Positions 36,199 through 45,366 of a DNA stretch of 64,000 nt are shown piece after piece. Every line of letters starts with the position of its first letter. Position 1 is the stretch's first letter. Source of the DNA: Ruegeria sp. THAF33. Its GTDB lineage: Bacteria; Pseudomonadota; Alphaproteobacteria; Rhodobacterales; Rhodobacteraceae. Where the stretch lies: NCBI RefSeq assembly GCF_009363615.1, contig NZ_CP045384.1, forward strand, positions 2,788,501 to 2,852,500, read 5' to 3'. Position numbers and translations under genes: made by a program. The notes beneath the pieces were generated by a model. That model searched no databases. It was given only the letters and a program-made list of their open reading frames with translations, and had not been told where the DNA came from.

Positions 36199-37659
36199 AT
36201 GGGGATTTCGGTCGATACATTCTTTCTTGAGCTCAATGGTCAGGGCACATTGCAGGCCCAGATCCAGCAGATGATTGCCGAAGGCATCTTGTCCGGTCGC
36301 TTTCACGTCGGAGAAAAACTCCCTTCGTCACGCAAACTGGCCGCGCATCTGGGTGTCAGCCGAATAACGGTGACGTTGGCCTACACCGAACTTTTGGCCA
36401 ATGACTACCTGACGGCCAAGGGGCGGTCCGGGTATTACGTTTCGCAAAACGCACCTGTCCCCCCCAAGTATTCGCCTGTCCAGCGCGGCACAGAATCCGT
36501 TGACTGGGACAATGCACTGGCGCGCCGCTTTCTGGACAGTGACGTTCTGCCAAAACCCAGCGACTGGCGAGAGTACCGTTATCCGTTCATCTACGGGCAG
36601 GCTGACCGAACCTTGTTTGACCACGCCAACTGGAGGTTATGCGCCGTCCGCGCGTTGGGACACAAGGATTTCGATTCGCTGACCGGAGATTACGTGGATC
36701 AAGATGATCCGTTGTTGATCGAATTTATTGCCCGTCACACTCTACCTCGACGTGGCATCGCGGCCCGCCCCGAAGAGATCCTGATCACTCTGGGCGCGCA
36801 GAACGCGCTCTGGCTGGCATCGCGCATCTTGCTGACCCACAATCGCACGGCCGTCATAGAAGACCCATGTTACTATGCGCTGCGAAGCCTTCTGAACCAT
36901 TGGGATTGCGCGGTCACGCCCTTGAGCGTGGACCGGGACGGGCTGCCTCCCGAGGCGATTCCCGACGAAGCGGACGTCATCTTTACCACCCCCAGCCATC
37001 AAAGCCCGACAACCGCAACGATGCCGATCGACCGCCGCAACCAATTGCTGGACCGAGCACGCGATCTGGATGCGATGGTTGTCGAGGATGACTATGAGTT
37101 TGAAATGGCCTTCCGAGGCGCCCCTTCGCCGGCGCTGAAATCCATGGATCGGGATGGGCGCGTGATTTATGTCGGCAGTTTTTCCAAGTCGCTGTTTCCA
37201 GGATTGCGACTTGGGTACATGGTCGGCTCAGAGCCATTTATCCGCGAGGCGCGCGCGCTGCGCTCGTTGGTTCTGCGCCACCCGCCAGGCCACATTCAGC
37301 GCACGGCGGCGTATTTCCTGTCGTTGGGCCATTACGACGCGCAAATTCGGCGTATGTCGAAGGCCTTGCAAGAACGGCGCGACGCGATGGACGAAGCCAT
37401 CGCGGAAAGTGGGCTGACCGTGGCTGGACGGGGTGTGATTGGCGGCTCTTCAATGTGGATGTCAGCCCCTGAGCACATCGACACAACTCAACTGGCATTA
37501 AGGCTGCAAAACCAGAGTGTTCACATTGAGCCGGGCGCACCGTTCTTCTCGGGGCCCGACAGGCCACAGAATTTCTATCGCTTGGGCTATTCCTCCATTC
37601 CAACAGACCGCATCGCGCCCGGCGTGAAACTGATCGCCGACGCAATTCGGGCCGTTTGA
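36199..37659 (+). CDS. tauR: MocR/GntR-type taurine-catabolism regulator TauR
   Basis: A 486-residue regulator with an N-terminal GntR winged helix (about 10-80, with LPSSRKLAAHLGVSRITV) fused to a class I aminotransferase-like domain. The PLP-lysine region SFSKSLFPGLR is intact. Members of this family beside xsc activate taurine genes. The gene is co-directional with xsc and 125 bases upstream of it. Matching direct repeats lie ahead of both tauR and xsc. It could respond to another sulfonate or amine, but xsc-pta-soe context favours TauR. Confidence 0.88.
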   Translation: MGISVDTFFLELNGQGTLQAQIQQMIAEGILSGRFHVGEKLPSSRKLAAHLGVSRITVTLAYTELLANDYLTAKGRSGYYVSQNAPVPPKYSPVQRGTESVDWDNALARRFLDSDVLPKPSDWREYRYPFIYGQADRTLFDHANWRLCAVRALGHKDFDSLTGDYVDQDDPLLIEFIARHTLPRRGIAARPEEILITLGAQNALWLASRILLTHNRTAVIEDPCYYALRSLLNHWDCAVTPLSVDRDGLPPEAIPDEADVIFTTPSHQSPTTATMPIDRRNQLLDRARDLDAMVVEDDYEFEMAFRGAPSPALKSMDRDGRVIYVGSFSKSLFPGLRLGYMVGSEPFIREARALRSLVLRHPPGHIQRTAAYFLSLGHYDAQIRRMSKALQERRDAMDEAIAESGLTVAGRGVIGGSSMWMSAPEHIDTTQLALRLQNQSVHIEPGAPFFSGPDRPQNFYRLGYSSIPTDRIAPGVKLIADAIRAV

Positions 37660-37666
37660 GCCTCAT

Positions 37667-37699
37667 CTGGACCTAATCCGGCTTTCGTTTTGGCCCTAA
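37667..37699 (+). promoter_or_regulatory. TauR-type direct repeats upstream of xsc
   Basis: CTGGACCTAA (37667-37676) matches the TauR motif CTGGACYTAA exactly. TTGGCCCTAA (37690-37699) is a weaker second copy 23 bases further. They lie 86-118 bases before the xsc start, suitable for an activator site. Confidence 0.72.
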
Positions 37700-37784
37700 C
37701 GCAGGTCGCACCCTTGCGCCAAAACCATATCAAACGCCGGGCACAGTGCCCGGTTTCACTCACTCTTGGTTGGAGAGCACTCAG

Positions 37785-39560
37785 ATGAAGATGACGACGG
37801 AAGAGGCGTTTGTTAAGGTTTTGCAGATGCACGGGATTGAGCATGCGTTCGGGATCATTGGATCCGCGATGATGCCGATCTCGGACTTGTTCCCGAAGGC
37901 CGGGATCATGTTCTGGGACTGTGCGCATGAAGGCAGCGCCGGGATGATGGCGGATGGCTACACCCGCGCGACCGGCAAGATGTCGATGATGATCGCGCAG
38001 AACGGCCCCGGCATCACCAATTTCGTGACCGCCGTAAAAACTGCCTATTGGAACCACACGCCGCTGCTGCTGGTCACGCCGCAGGCGGCGAACAAGACCA
38101 TCGGTCAGGGCGGTTTCCAGGAAGTCGAGCAGATGAAGCTGTTCGAGGACATGGTCGCCTATCAGGAAGAGGTCCGCGACCCGACCCGCGTCACCGAGGT
38201 TCTGAACCGCGTGATCATGAAAGCCAAGCGCGCCAGCGCCCCGGCCCAGATCAACATCCCGCGTGACATGTGGACCCAGGTGGTTGATGTTGATCTGCCC
38301 GCCATCGTCGATTTCGAACGCCCTGCGGGCGGCGAAACCGCCGTGGCGCAGGCGGCCGAGCTGCTGTCGACCGCCAAGAACCCGGTGATCCTGAACGGTG
38401 CGGGCGTGGTTCTGTCCAAGGGCGGGATCGAGGCCTCGAAGGCGCTGGCCGAGCGTCTGGATGCGCCGGTCTGCGTGGGCTATCAGCACAACGACGCCTT
38501 CCCCGGCAGCCACCCTCTGTTTGCCGGTCCTCTGGGCTACAACGGCTCGAAAGCCGGGATGGAACTGATCAGCGAGGCCGATGTTGTTCTGTGCCTCGGC
38601 ACCCGTCTGAACCCGTTCTCGACCCTGCCGGGCTATGGCATGGAATACTGGCCGGCCGAGGCCAAGATCATCCAGGTCGACATCAACCCCGACCGGATCG
38701 GCCTGACCAAGAAGGTCACCGTAGGCATCGTGGGTGACGCGGCCAAGGTGGCGACCGGCATCCTGAACCAGCTGAGCGACACCGCGGGCGACGAGGGCCG
38801 CGACGCGCGCAAGGCGAAGATCGCCGAGAAAAAGTCCCGCTGGGCCCAGCAGCTGAGCAGCATGGACCACGAGGATGATGATCCGGGCACCACCTGGAAC
38901 CAGCGCGCCCGCGCGGCCAAGCCCGACTGGATGAGCCCCCGCATGGCGTGGCGCGCCATTCAGGCGGCGCTGCCGAAAGAGGCGATCATCAGCTCGGATA
39001 TCGGCAACAACTGCGCCATCGGCAACGCCTATCCGTCCTTCGAGGCGGGCCGCAAATACCTGGCGCCGGGCCTGTTCGGCCCCTGCGGCTATGGCCTGCC
39101 GGCCATCGTCGGCGCCAAGATCGGCTGCCCGGACGTGCCGGTCGTGGGCTTTGCCGGTGACGGCGCCTTCGGCATCGCGGTGAACGAACTGACCGCGATC
39201 GGCCGCGAGGAATGGCCTGCCGTGACCCAGATCGTCTTCCGCAACTATCAGTGGGGCGCGGAAAAGCGCAACTCGACCCTGTGGTTCGATGACAACTTCG
39301 TCGGCACCGAACTGGATACCAAAGTGTCCTACGCCGGTATCGCGCAGGCCTGTGGTCTGAAGGGCGTCGTGGCCCGCACCCAGGACGAGCTGACCGCAGC
39401 CCTGAACCAGGCGATCGAGGATCAGAAGAACGGCATCACCACGCTGATCGAGGCCCTGATCAACCAGGAGCTCGGCGAACCCTTCCGCCGCGACGCAATG
39501 AAAAAACCCGTCGCCGTCGCAGGAATCTCGGCCGAAGACATGAAAGCTCAGGAAGCGTGA
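37785..39560 (+). CDS. xsc: Sulfoacetaldehyde acetyltransferase
   Basis: Thiamine-diphosphate enzyme that converts sulfoacetaldehyde and phosphate to acetyl phosphate and sulfite, the key desulfonation step of taurine and related sulfonates. The 591-residue protein has an N-terminal ThDP PYR domain (HEGSAGMMADGYTRATGK), a central domain, and the ThDP-binding region starting GDGAFGIAVNELTAIGR. TTGGAGAGCACTCAG precedes the ATG at 37785. Third codon positions are nearly all G or C, more extreme than in flanking genes, suggesting high expression. Confidence 0.96.
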   Translation: MKMTTEEAFVKVLQMHGIEHAFGIIGSAMMPISDLFPKAGIMFWDCAHEGSAGMMADGYTRATGKMSMMIAQNGPGITNFVTAVKTAYWNHTPLLLVTPQAANKTIGQGGFQEVEQMKLFEDMVAYQEEVRDPTRVTEVLNRVIMKAKRASAPAQINIPRDMWTQVVDVDLPAIVDFERPAGGETAVAQAAELLSTAKNPVILNGAGVVLSKGGIEASKALAERLDAPVCVGYQHNDAFPGSHPLFAGPLGYNGSKAGMELISEADVVLCLGTRLNPFSTLPGYGMEYWPAEAKIIQVDINPDRIGLTKKVTVGIVGDAAKVATGILNQLSDTAGDEGRDARKAKIAEKKSRWAQQLSSMDHEDDDPGTTWNQRARAAKPDWMSPRMAWRAIQAALPKEAIISSDIGNNCAIGNAYPSFEAGRKYLAPGLFGPCGYGLPAIVGAKIGCPDVPVVGFAGDGAFGIAVNELTAIGREEWPAVTQIVFRNYQWGAEKRNSTLWFDDNFVGTELDTKVSYAGIAQACGLKGVVARTQDELTAALNQAIEDQKNGITTLIEALINQELGEPFRRDAMKKPVAVAGISAEDMKAQEA

Positions 39561-39582
39561 TCAAAGGACGAGGCCAGAGCGT

Positions 39583-40590
39583 ATGACAATGACACCAATT
39601 GAACTGTTGCGTCAGAACGCCCCGGCCTCGCGCCCTGTGATTTCTTTATGCGAAGGCAGTGATCCCCGCGTCGTTGCGGGGGCACTGGCCGCCCACCAGG
39701 CCGGACTGGCTGATGTCATTCTGGTCGGTCCACAAGCCGAGGTCGAAGCCACCCTCAAGAACCAGAATGCCGCTCGCTCTGACGGCGTCATGGTTCACGA
39801 CCCGGCAACCTCGGACCTGACCGAGGAATTTGCCCAAACCTATTTTGAACTGCGCCAACACAAGGGCGTCGATCCGGCCAAAGCCCGCGCCGCCGTTGAA
39901 ACACCGCCAGTCTATGCCGCCATGCTGGTACGCAGCGGGCGGGCCACTGGAACCGTAGGTGGTGCCGTTCACACGACCGGAGACATTGTACGCGCGGCCA
40001 TTCAGGTGATCGGCATGGCCCCAGATGCCGGAATGGTATCATCCTTTTTCCTGATGTACCCGCCGGAAAACGCTCAGCCCGGAGCGCGGGCGATGCTCTA
40101 TTCGGACTGCGGCCTGGTCATCGATCCCAGCGCTGACGAGTTGAGCAAAATTGCCGTCGCCTCGGCCAGATCGGCGCGGGCACTGCTGCGGGTTGACCCC
40201 AAGATCGCCATGCTCAGCTTTTCAACAAAGGGCAGCGCAAAGCATCCCGATGTCGACAAGGTGATCGAGGCCACTGAAACACTGCGCCAAAATTCCCCGG
40301 ATCTCGAGGTCGACGGCGAGCTTCAGTTCGACGCGGCCTTCGTGCCCTCGGTCGGGGATCGCAAATCGCCCGGATCTTCGGTCGCTGGTCAGGCCAACGT
40401 GATGATCTTTCCCAATCTCGACGCGGGCAATATCGGCTACAAGATCACGCAACGACTGGGGGGTTACACCGCGATCGGCCCGGTTTTGCAGGGGCTGGCC
40501 CGACCCGCCAATGATCTTTCCCGCGGATGCAGCGCCGAAGATGTGACCCAGATGATCGCCGTGACGGCACTGCAAGCTATCAGGGAATAA
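39583..40590 (+). CDS. pta: Phosphate acetyltransferase
   Basis: Turns the acetyl phosphate made by Xsc into acetyl-CoA. The 335-residue protein is the short, single-domain Pta with the GGAVHTTGDIVRAAIQVIG region and a C-terminal NVMIFPNLDAGNIGYK motif typical of PTA/PTB enzymes. It starts 22 bases after xsc, so the two form an operon. Confidence 0.95.
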   Translation: MTMTPIELLRQNAPASRPVISLCEGSDPRVVAGALAAHQAGLADVILVGPQAEVEATLKNQNAARSDGVMVHDPATSDLTEEFAQTYFELRQHKGVDPAKARAAVETPPVYAAMLVRSGRATGTVGGAVHTTGDIVRAAIQVIGMAPDAGMVSSFFLMYPPENAQPGARAMLYSDCGLVIDPSADELSKIAVASARSARALLRVDPKIAMLSFSTKGSAKHPDVDKVIEATETLRQNSPDLEVDGELQFDAAFVPSVGDRKSPGSSVAGQANVMIFPNLDAGNIGYKITQRLGGYTAIGPVLQGLARPANDLSRGCSAEDVTQMIAVTALQAIRE

Positions 40591-40680
40591 AACTCAGAAC
40601 TCGCGTCGTTTCCAGAACGATGTTCTCAAATCGGAAGGAAAGTGACAAAGTCCTCCCGACACAACCGACAGGACCCGCCA

Positions 40681-43500
40681 ATGACCCATCAGCAGCCGAT
40701 CCTTGAAACGTCTCCGAAAGTTTCGGACGAGGTCCGCAAAACCACCTGTTATATGTGCGCCTGCCGCTGCGGCATCAACGTTCACATGAAAGACGGCAAG
40801 GTCGCCTATATCGAAGGAAACCGGGACCACCCGGTAAACAAGGGGGTTTTGTGCGCCAAGGGCTCTGCCGGGATCATGCAGGTCAACGCCCCCTCTCGCC
40901 TGCGCAAACCGCTGAAGCGTGTCGGCCCACGTGGCTCGGGTGAATTTCGCGAAATCGAGTGGGACGAGGCGCTCAGCACTGCCGTGGGCTGGCTGAACGA
41001 ACTGCATGAAACCGCACCGCAGAAACTGGCCTTTTTCACTGGCCGCGACCAGAGCCAGAGTTTCACCAGTTTCTGGGCCCAGAATTTCGGCACTCCGAAC
41101 TACGCAGCTCACGGAGGCTTCTGCTCGGTCAATATGGCGGCCGGTGGCATTTACACGATGGGCGGCGCGTTTTGGGAGTTTGGACAACCCGACTGGGATC
41201 ACACCAAACTGTTCATGCTGTTCGGCGTCGCCGAGGATCATGACAGCAACCCGATAAAAATGGGGATCGGCAAGATCAAGGCGCGCGGCGCACGGGTGAT
41301 CGGGGTGAATCCGATCCGGTCGGGCTATAACGCTGTTGCCGATGACTGGGTCGGCATCACACCCGGAACAGACGGGCTGTTCATTTTGTCGTTGATCCAC
41401 GTTCTGATGAAAGCCGGCAAGATCGATCTGGATTACCTGAGCCGCTATACCAATGCGCCGGTTCTGGTGAACGCAAGCGAGGGTGCGGAAAAGGGCCTGT
41501 TCCTGCGCGACGAGGACGGCAAGCCGCTGGTTATTGATCGCAAGACGGGCGAGCCAACCGAATTCGACAAGCCCGGCGTGCGCCCGGACCTGTCGGCGAC
41601 CTATGACAAGGACGGTGTGACGCACCGCCCCGTTTTCCACCTGATGGCTGAAAAATACCTCAGCGACGAACACGCGCCCGAGACGGTGGCCGATCGCTGC
41701 GGCATCCCGGCCAAACGTATCCGGGCTATTGCCGCCGAAATCGCCAGGGTCGCTTTTGACGAAGCAATCGAACTGAATCAGGAATGGGTTGATTTTCGGG
41801 GTGAAAAGCACTCGAAGATGATTGGTCGTCCCGTAAGCTTCCATTCCATGCGGGGCGTATCAGCCCATGCCAACGGATTCCAGACCTGCCGCGCACTGCA
41901 TGTGCTGCAGATCATGCTGGGAACAGTCGAGGTGCCGGGCGGTTTCCGCTTCAAGCCACCCTATCCCAAACCAGTCGAAGCACACCCGACGCCTCATGGC
42001 GACAGGCGTCCGGGACGTCCGCTGAACGGCCCGCATCTGGGCTTTCCACGTGGTCCCGAAGACCTGCTGCTGGACGACTGCGGCACGCCGCAACGCATCG
42101 ACAAGGCATTCACCTGGGAAAACCCGATGTCCGTGCACGGGTTGATGCACATGGTGATTTCGAACGCTGCGGCTGGTGATCCCTACAAGATCGACACCCT
42201 GTTCATGTACATGGCGAATATGTCGTGGAATTCCTCCATGAACACCAAAGGTGTGATGGAGATGCTGACGGCCAAGACCGATGACGGCAATTACGTCATC
42301 CCGCGCATCATTTACTCCGACGCCTATTCTTCGGAAATGGTGGCTTACGCCGACCTGATCCTGCCCGACACCACCTATCTCGAGCGGCACGACTGTATCT
42401 CGCTGCTGGATCGCCCGATCTGCGAGGCCGACGCCGCAGCAGACGCCATTCGCTGGCCAGTGGTCGAACCCGACCGTGACGTGCGTGGTTTCCAGTCGGT
42501 TCTGATCGAGCTGGCCAACCGTATGAGCCTGCCGGGTTTCACGAATGAAGACGGCAGCCCAAAGTGGAAAGACTACGCGGATTACATCGTAAACCACGAA
42601 CGACGCCCTGGCATCGGCCCGCTGGCCGGTTTCCGGGGTCCAGACGGCGACAAGGAAGGCCGCGGCGAGGTCAATTCGGATCAGCTGAACCGGTATATCG
42701 AAAACGGCGGATTTTATGTGGCGCATATCCCGGAAGGCGCGGATTACTACAAACCGTGGAACACCGCCTATCAGAACTGGGCCGTCGGGATGGGCATCTA
42801 TGACAGCCCTCAGCCCTATCTGTTCCAGCTCTATTCCGAACCGATGCGCCGGTTCCAGCTGGCTGCTGAAGGTCACGGTGACCGCCAGCCGCCCGAGCAC
42901 CTGCGCCAGCGCATCAAGGACACCATGGATCCGTTGCCGATCTGGTACGAAACCGATCAGCACGGCAATGAAGGCTTCACCGTCAACGCCCTGACGCAGC
43001 GCCCAATGGCCATGTATCACAGTTGGGGCACACAGAACGCGTGGCTGCGCCAGTTGCACGGGCAAAACCCGCTGTACGTCCCGACCAAACTGATGCGAGA
43101 ACACAACCTGCAAGACGGCGACTGGGCAAAAGTCAGCTCCCCCCACGGTGAAATCACCGTGCCGGTGATGGAGATGGCCGCGCTGAACGACAACACGGTC
43201 TGGACATGGAACGCCATCGGCAAACGCAAGGGCGCCTGGGCCTTGCAGGACGACGCGCCAGAAGCGACCAAAGGTTTCCTGCTCAATCACCTGATTCACG
43301 AATTGCTGCCGTCCAAAGATGATGGAATGCGCTGGGCCAATTCGGACCCGATCACTGGTCAGGCGGCATGGTTCGACCTGAAGGTCAAAATCGAAAAATC
43401 CGACGCACCTGCCGATGCGCAAAGCCAGCCGAATTTCGACCCGATCAAATCTCCTGTCGGAACCGGCCCTGAGAACCTGGCCTGGAAGGTGGGCAAATGA
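40681..43500 (+). CDS. soeA: Sulfite dehydrogenase (quinone) molybdopterin subunit SoeA
   Basis: Catalytic subunit of the cytoplasmic sulfite-oxidising complex SoeABC, which passes electrons to quinone. The 939-residue CISM-family molybdoenzyme binds an N-terminal 4Fe-4S cluster (CYMCACRC, then a distant GVLCAKG) and has molybdopterin dinucleotide-binding domains. There is no twin-arginine signal, as expected for SoeA. The ATG at 40681 follows AGGACCCGCC; an upstream GTG at 40642 is less likely. Here it would remove sulfite released by Xsc. Confidence 0.93.
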   Translation: MTHQQPILETSPKVSDEVRKTTCYMCACRCGINVHMKDGKVAYIEGNRDHPVNKGVLCAKGSAGIMQVNAPSRLRKPLKRVGPRGSGEFREIEWDEALSTAVGWLNELHETAPQKLAFFTGRDQSQSFTSFWAQNFGTPNYAAHGGFCSVNMAAGGIYTMGGAFWEFGQPDWDHTKLFMLFGVAEDHDSNPIKMGIGKIKARGARVIGVNPIRSGYNAVADDWVGITPGTDGLFILSLIHVLMKAGKIDLDYLSRYTNAPVLVNASEGAEKGLFLRDEDGKPLVIDRKTGEPTEFDKPGVRPDLSATYDKDGVTHRPVFHLMAEKYLSDEHAPETVADRCGIPAKRIRAIAAEIARVAFDEAIELNQEWVDFRGEKHSKMIGRPVSFHSMRGVSAHANGFQTCRALHVLQIMLGTVEVPGGFRFKPPYPKPVEAHPTPHGDRRPGRPLNGPHLGFPRGPEDLLLDDCGTPQRIDKAFTWENPMSVHGLMHMVISNAAAGDPYKIDTLFMYMANMSWNSSMNTKGVMEMLTAKTDDGNYVIPRIIYSDAYSSEMVAYADLILPDTTYLERHDCISLLDRPICEADAAADAIRWPVVEPDRDVRGFQSVLIELANRMSLPGFTNEDGSPKWKDYADYIVNHERRPGIGPLAGFRGPDGDKEGRGEVNSDQLNRYIENGGFYVAHIPEGADYYKPWNTAYQNWAVGMGIYDSPQPYLFQLYSEPMRRFQLAAEGHGDRQPPEHLRQRIKDTMDPLPIWYETDQHGNEGFTVNALTQRPMAMYHSWGTQNAWLRQLHGQNPLYVPTKLMREHNLQDGDWAKVSSPHGEITVPVMEMAALNDNTVWTWNAIGKRKGAWALQDDAPEATKGFLLNHLIHELLPSKDDGMRWANSDPITGQAAWFDLKVKIEKSDAPADAQSQPNFDPIKSPVGTGPENLAWKVGK

Positions 43501-43512
43501 CCCGGATCCGCA

Positions 43513-43583
43513 CTTCATCTGGCCAAAAATATCCCGGGGGTGAATTGAGCCGCAGGCTCAAGAGGGCGCTGGCCCCCTCACCT
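43513..43583 (+). repeat. Intergenic core-plus-hairpin repeat, copy between soeA and soeB
   Basis: Core CATCTGGCCAAAAATATCCC followed by GGGGG, then hairpin GAGCC GCA GGCTC and a second imperfect GGG...CCCC hairpin ending near 43583. Related copies lie at 45230, 57103, 57159 and, weakly, 30791. It lies inside the soe operon. Confidence 0.85.
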
Positions 43584-43609
43584 GCCCTCAACAGCGGAGG
43601 TTCCCTGAA

Positions 43610-44359
43610 ATGACCCAGCTACCAAACTCCACTGACCGCAAGATGGGCCTGGTCATCGACCTGGACACCTGTGTCGGCTGCCACGCCTGCGTTATTTCCT
43701 GCAAAGGCTGGAACACGGAAAATTACGGTGCCCCTCTTTCGGATCAGGACGCCTATGGTGCAAACCCTTCGGGCACCTTTCTCAACCGTGTGCATTCCTA
43801 CGAAGTGCAACCTGCCGACGGGCATGCCCAGCTGATTCACTTCCCGAAATCCTGCCTGCATTGCGAAGACGCGCCCTGCGTCACCGTCTGCCCCACCGGC
43901 GCCAGCTACAAACGGGTCGAGGATGGCATCGTCCTGGTCAATGAAAGCGATTGCATCGGATGCGGCCTGTGCGCCTGGTCCTGCCCCTACGGTGCGCGGG
44001 AACTGGATGTGGCCGAGGGCGTGATGAAGAAATGCACACTTTGCGTGGACCGCATCTACAATGAAAACCTCCCCGAGGTCGACCGTATCCCCTCCTGTGT
44101 TCGCACCTGCCCTGCGGGCGCAAGGCACTTTGGTGATCTGGGCGATCCCGACAGCGATGTCAGCCAGCTGGTTGCAGAACGGGGTGGCATGGACCTGATG
44201 CCGGAAATGGGCACCAAACCCGTCAACAAATACCTGCCCCCGCGCCCCAAGGACACCGTGGAAGACCAGATCGACATACTGGCCCCCCTGCTGACCCCCA
44301 TCGCTGACGAGCCCAAAGGGTTCCTCGGCTGGCTCGACAAGACGTTGGAGAAACTCTGA
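43610..44359 (+). CDS. soeB: Sulfite dehydrogenase iron-sulfur subunit SoeB
   Basis: A 249-residue ferredoxin-type electron-transfer subunit with four cysteine clusters (CVGCHACVISC, CLHCEDAPCVTVCPTG, CIGCGLCAWSC and CTLCVDR...CVRTCP), enough for four 4Fe-4S centres as in DmsB/NrfC relatives. It links SoeA to the membrane anchor SoeC. The stop overlaps the soeC start (TGATG). Confidence 0.94.
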   Translation: MTQLPNSTDRKMGLVIDLDTCVGCHACVISCKGWNTENYGAPLSDQDAYGANPSGTFLNRVHSYEVQPADGHAQLIHFPKSCLHCEDAPCVTVCPTGASYKRVEDGIVLVNESDCIGCGLCAWSCPYGARELDVAEGVMKKCTLCVDRIYNENLPEVDRIPSCVRTCPAGARHFGDLGDPDSDVSQLVAERGGMDLMPEMGTKPVNKYLPPRPKDTVEDQIDILAPLLTPIADEPKGFLGWLDKTLEKL

Positions 44360-45231
44360 TGCATCCCGCACCCTCCGTCATTCTGTTCACCACCCTGTCC
44401 GGTCTGGGATTTGGACTGCTGTTCTTTCTTGGCCTGGGGTTTCCGGCTGTCTCGGGTTGGGTGGCTTTTGTGTTCTTCGCCATTGCCTATGGTCTGGCCG
44501 TCGGCGGGCTTTTGGCTTCGACCTTCCACCTGGGCCATCCCGAACGGGCCTTGAAGGCGTTCACTCAATGGAAAACCAGCTGGCTCAGCCGTGAAGGTTG
44601 GTGTGCCGTCCTCGCGCTGGTCATCATGGGGCTCTATGCGATTGGCGTGGTGTTTCTGGACCAACGCTGGGGTTTTCTGGGCTGGATCGGCGCAGGGTTG
44701 TCGCTGGCCACAGTGTTCACGACCTCGATGATCTACACGCAGCTCAAGACCATCCCACGCTGGAACATGAACCTGACACCTGCCATGTTTCTCAGCTTCA
44801 GCCTGGCCGGTGGTGCATTGCTGGCAGGTCAGACAAGCGCAGCTCTGCCGCTGCTGCTGATCGCGGCGCTGGTGCAGATACTGTACTGGCGCAAGGGGGA
44901 TCAGGCGTTTGCGTTATCGGGAACGGATCTGGGAACAGCCACCGGGCTTGGCGCACGCGGATCCGTCCGCGCCTTTGAGCCGCCCCATACCGGCACCAAT
45001 TATCTGCTGCGAGAATTCGTTCACGTGGTCGGGCGCAAACACGCCGAAAAACTGCGGCTGATCTCGTTCGTTCTGGCATTCGTGCTGCCGGTTCTGCTGT
45101 TGCTGCTGCCGTTCAATCACGTCTTCGCCCTGCTGGCCGTGGCCTCGCATCTGGCAGGTGTTGCAACGTCGCGCTGGCTGTTCTTTGCGCAGGCCGAACA
45201 TGTCGTGGGGCTGTATTACGGCAAACGCTGA
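44359..45231 (+). CDS. soeC: Sulfite dehydrogenase membrane anchor SoeC
   Basis: A 290-residue DmsC-family membrane protein with about eight hydrophobic segments and the motif STFHLGHPERA near the second span, typical of DmsC-type quinone-linked anchors. It would deliver sulfite electrons to the quinone pool. It starts on the last base of the soeB stop. Confidence 0.93.
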   Translation: MHPAPSVILFTTLSGLGFGLLFFLGLGFPAVSGWVAFVFFAIAYGLAVGGLLASTFHLGHPERALKAFTQWKTSWLSREGWCAVLALVIMGLYAIGVVFLDQRWGFLGWIGAGLSLATVFTTSMIYTQLKTIPRWNMNLTPAMFLSFSLAGGALLAGQTSAALPLLLIAALVQILYWRKGDQAFALSGTDLGTATGLGARGSVRAFEPPHTGTNYLLREFVHVVGRKHAEKLRLISFVLAFVLPVLLLLLPFNHVFALLAVASHLAGVATSRWLFFAQAEHVVGLYYGKR

Positions 45232-45295
45232 GGGGGCTCTGCCCCCGCCGCGGCAAGCCGCGACTCCCCCGGGATATTTTTTGGCCAGATGAAGT
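45230..45295 (-). repeat. Intergenic core-plus-hairpin repeat after soeC
   Basis: Minus-strand copy: core CATCTGGCCAAAAAATATCC then GGGGG, hairpin CGCGGCTTGCCGCG and a GGGGGC...GCCCCC hairpin. The second hairpin overlaps the soeC stop. It probably acts at the 3' end of soeABC. Confidence 0.85.
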
Positions 45296-45304
45296 CTGGA
45301 TACA

Positions 45305-45345
45305 TCAAAAAGAAAGGGCGACGCTCAAGGTTTGAGGCCGCCCTT
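45305..45345 (-). terminator. Rho-independent terminator of dapA
   Basis: On the minus strand AAGGGCG and CGCCCTT (45339-45345 and 45314-45320) pair, with further CTCAA/TTGAG pairing inside. A T-rich tail follows. It starts 22 bases after dapA. Confidence 0.8.
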
Positions 45346-45366
45346 CGTCATATTCTGAAATACCAG

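Noticed and set aside
41860..43518. 552-codon frame opposite soeA
   Set aside because: Antisense shadow of a conserved molybdoenzyme gene.
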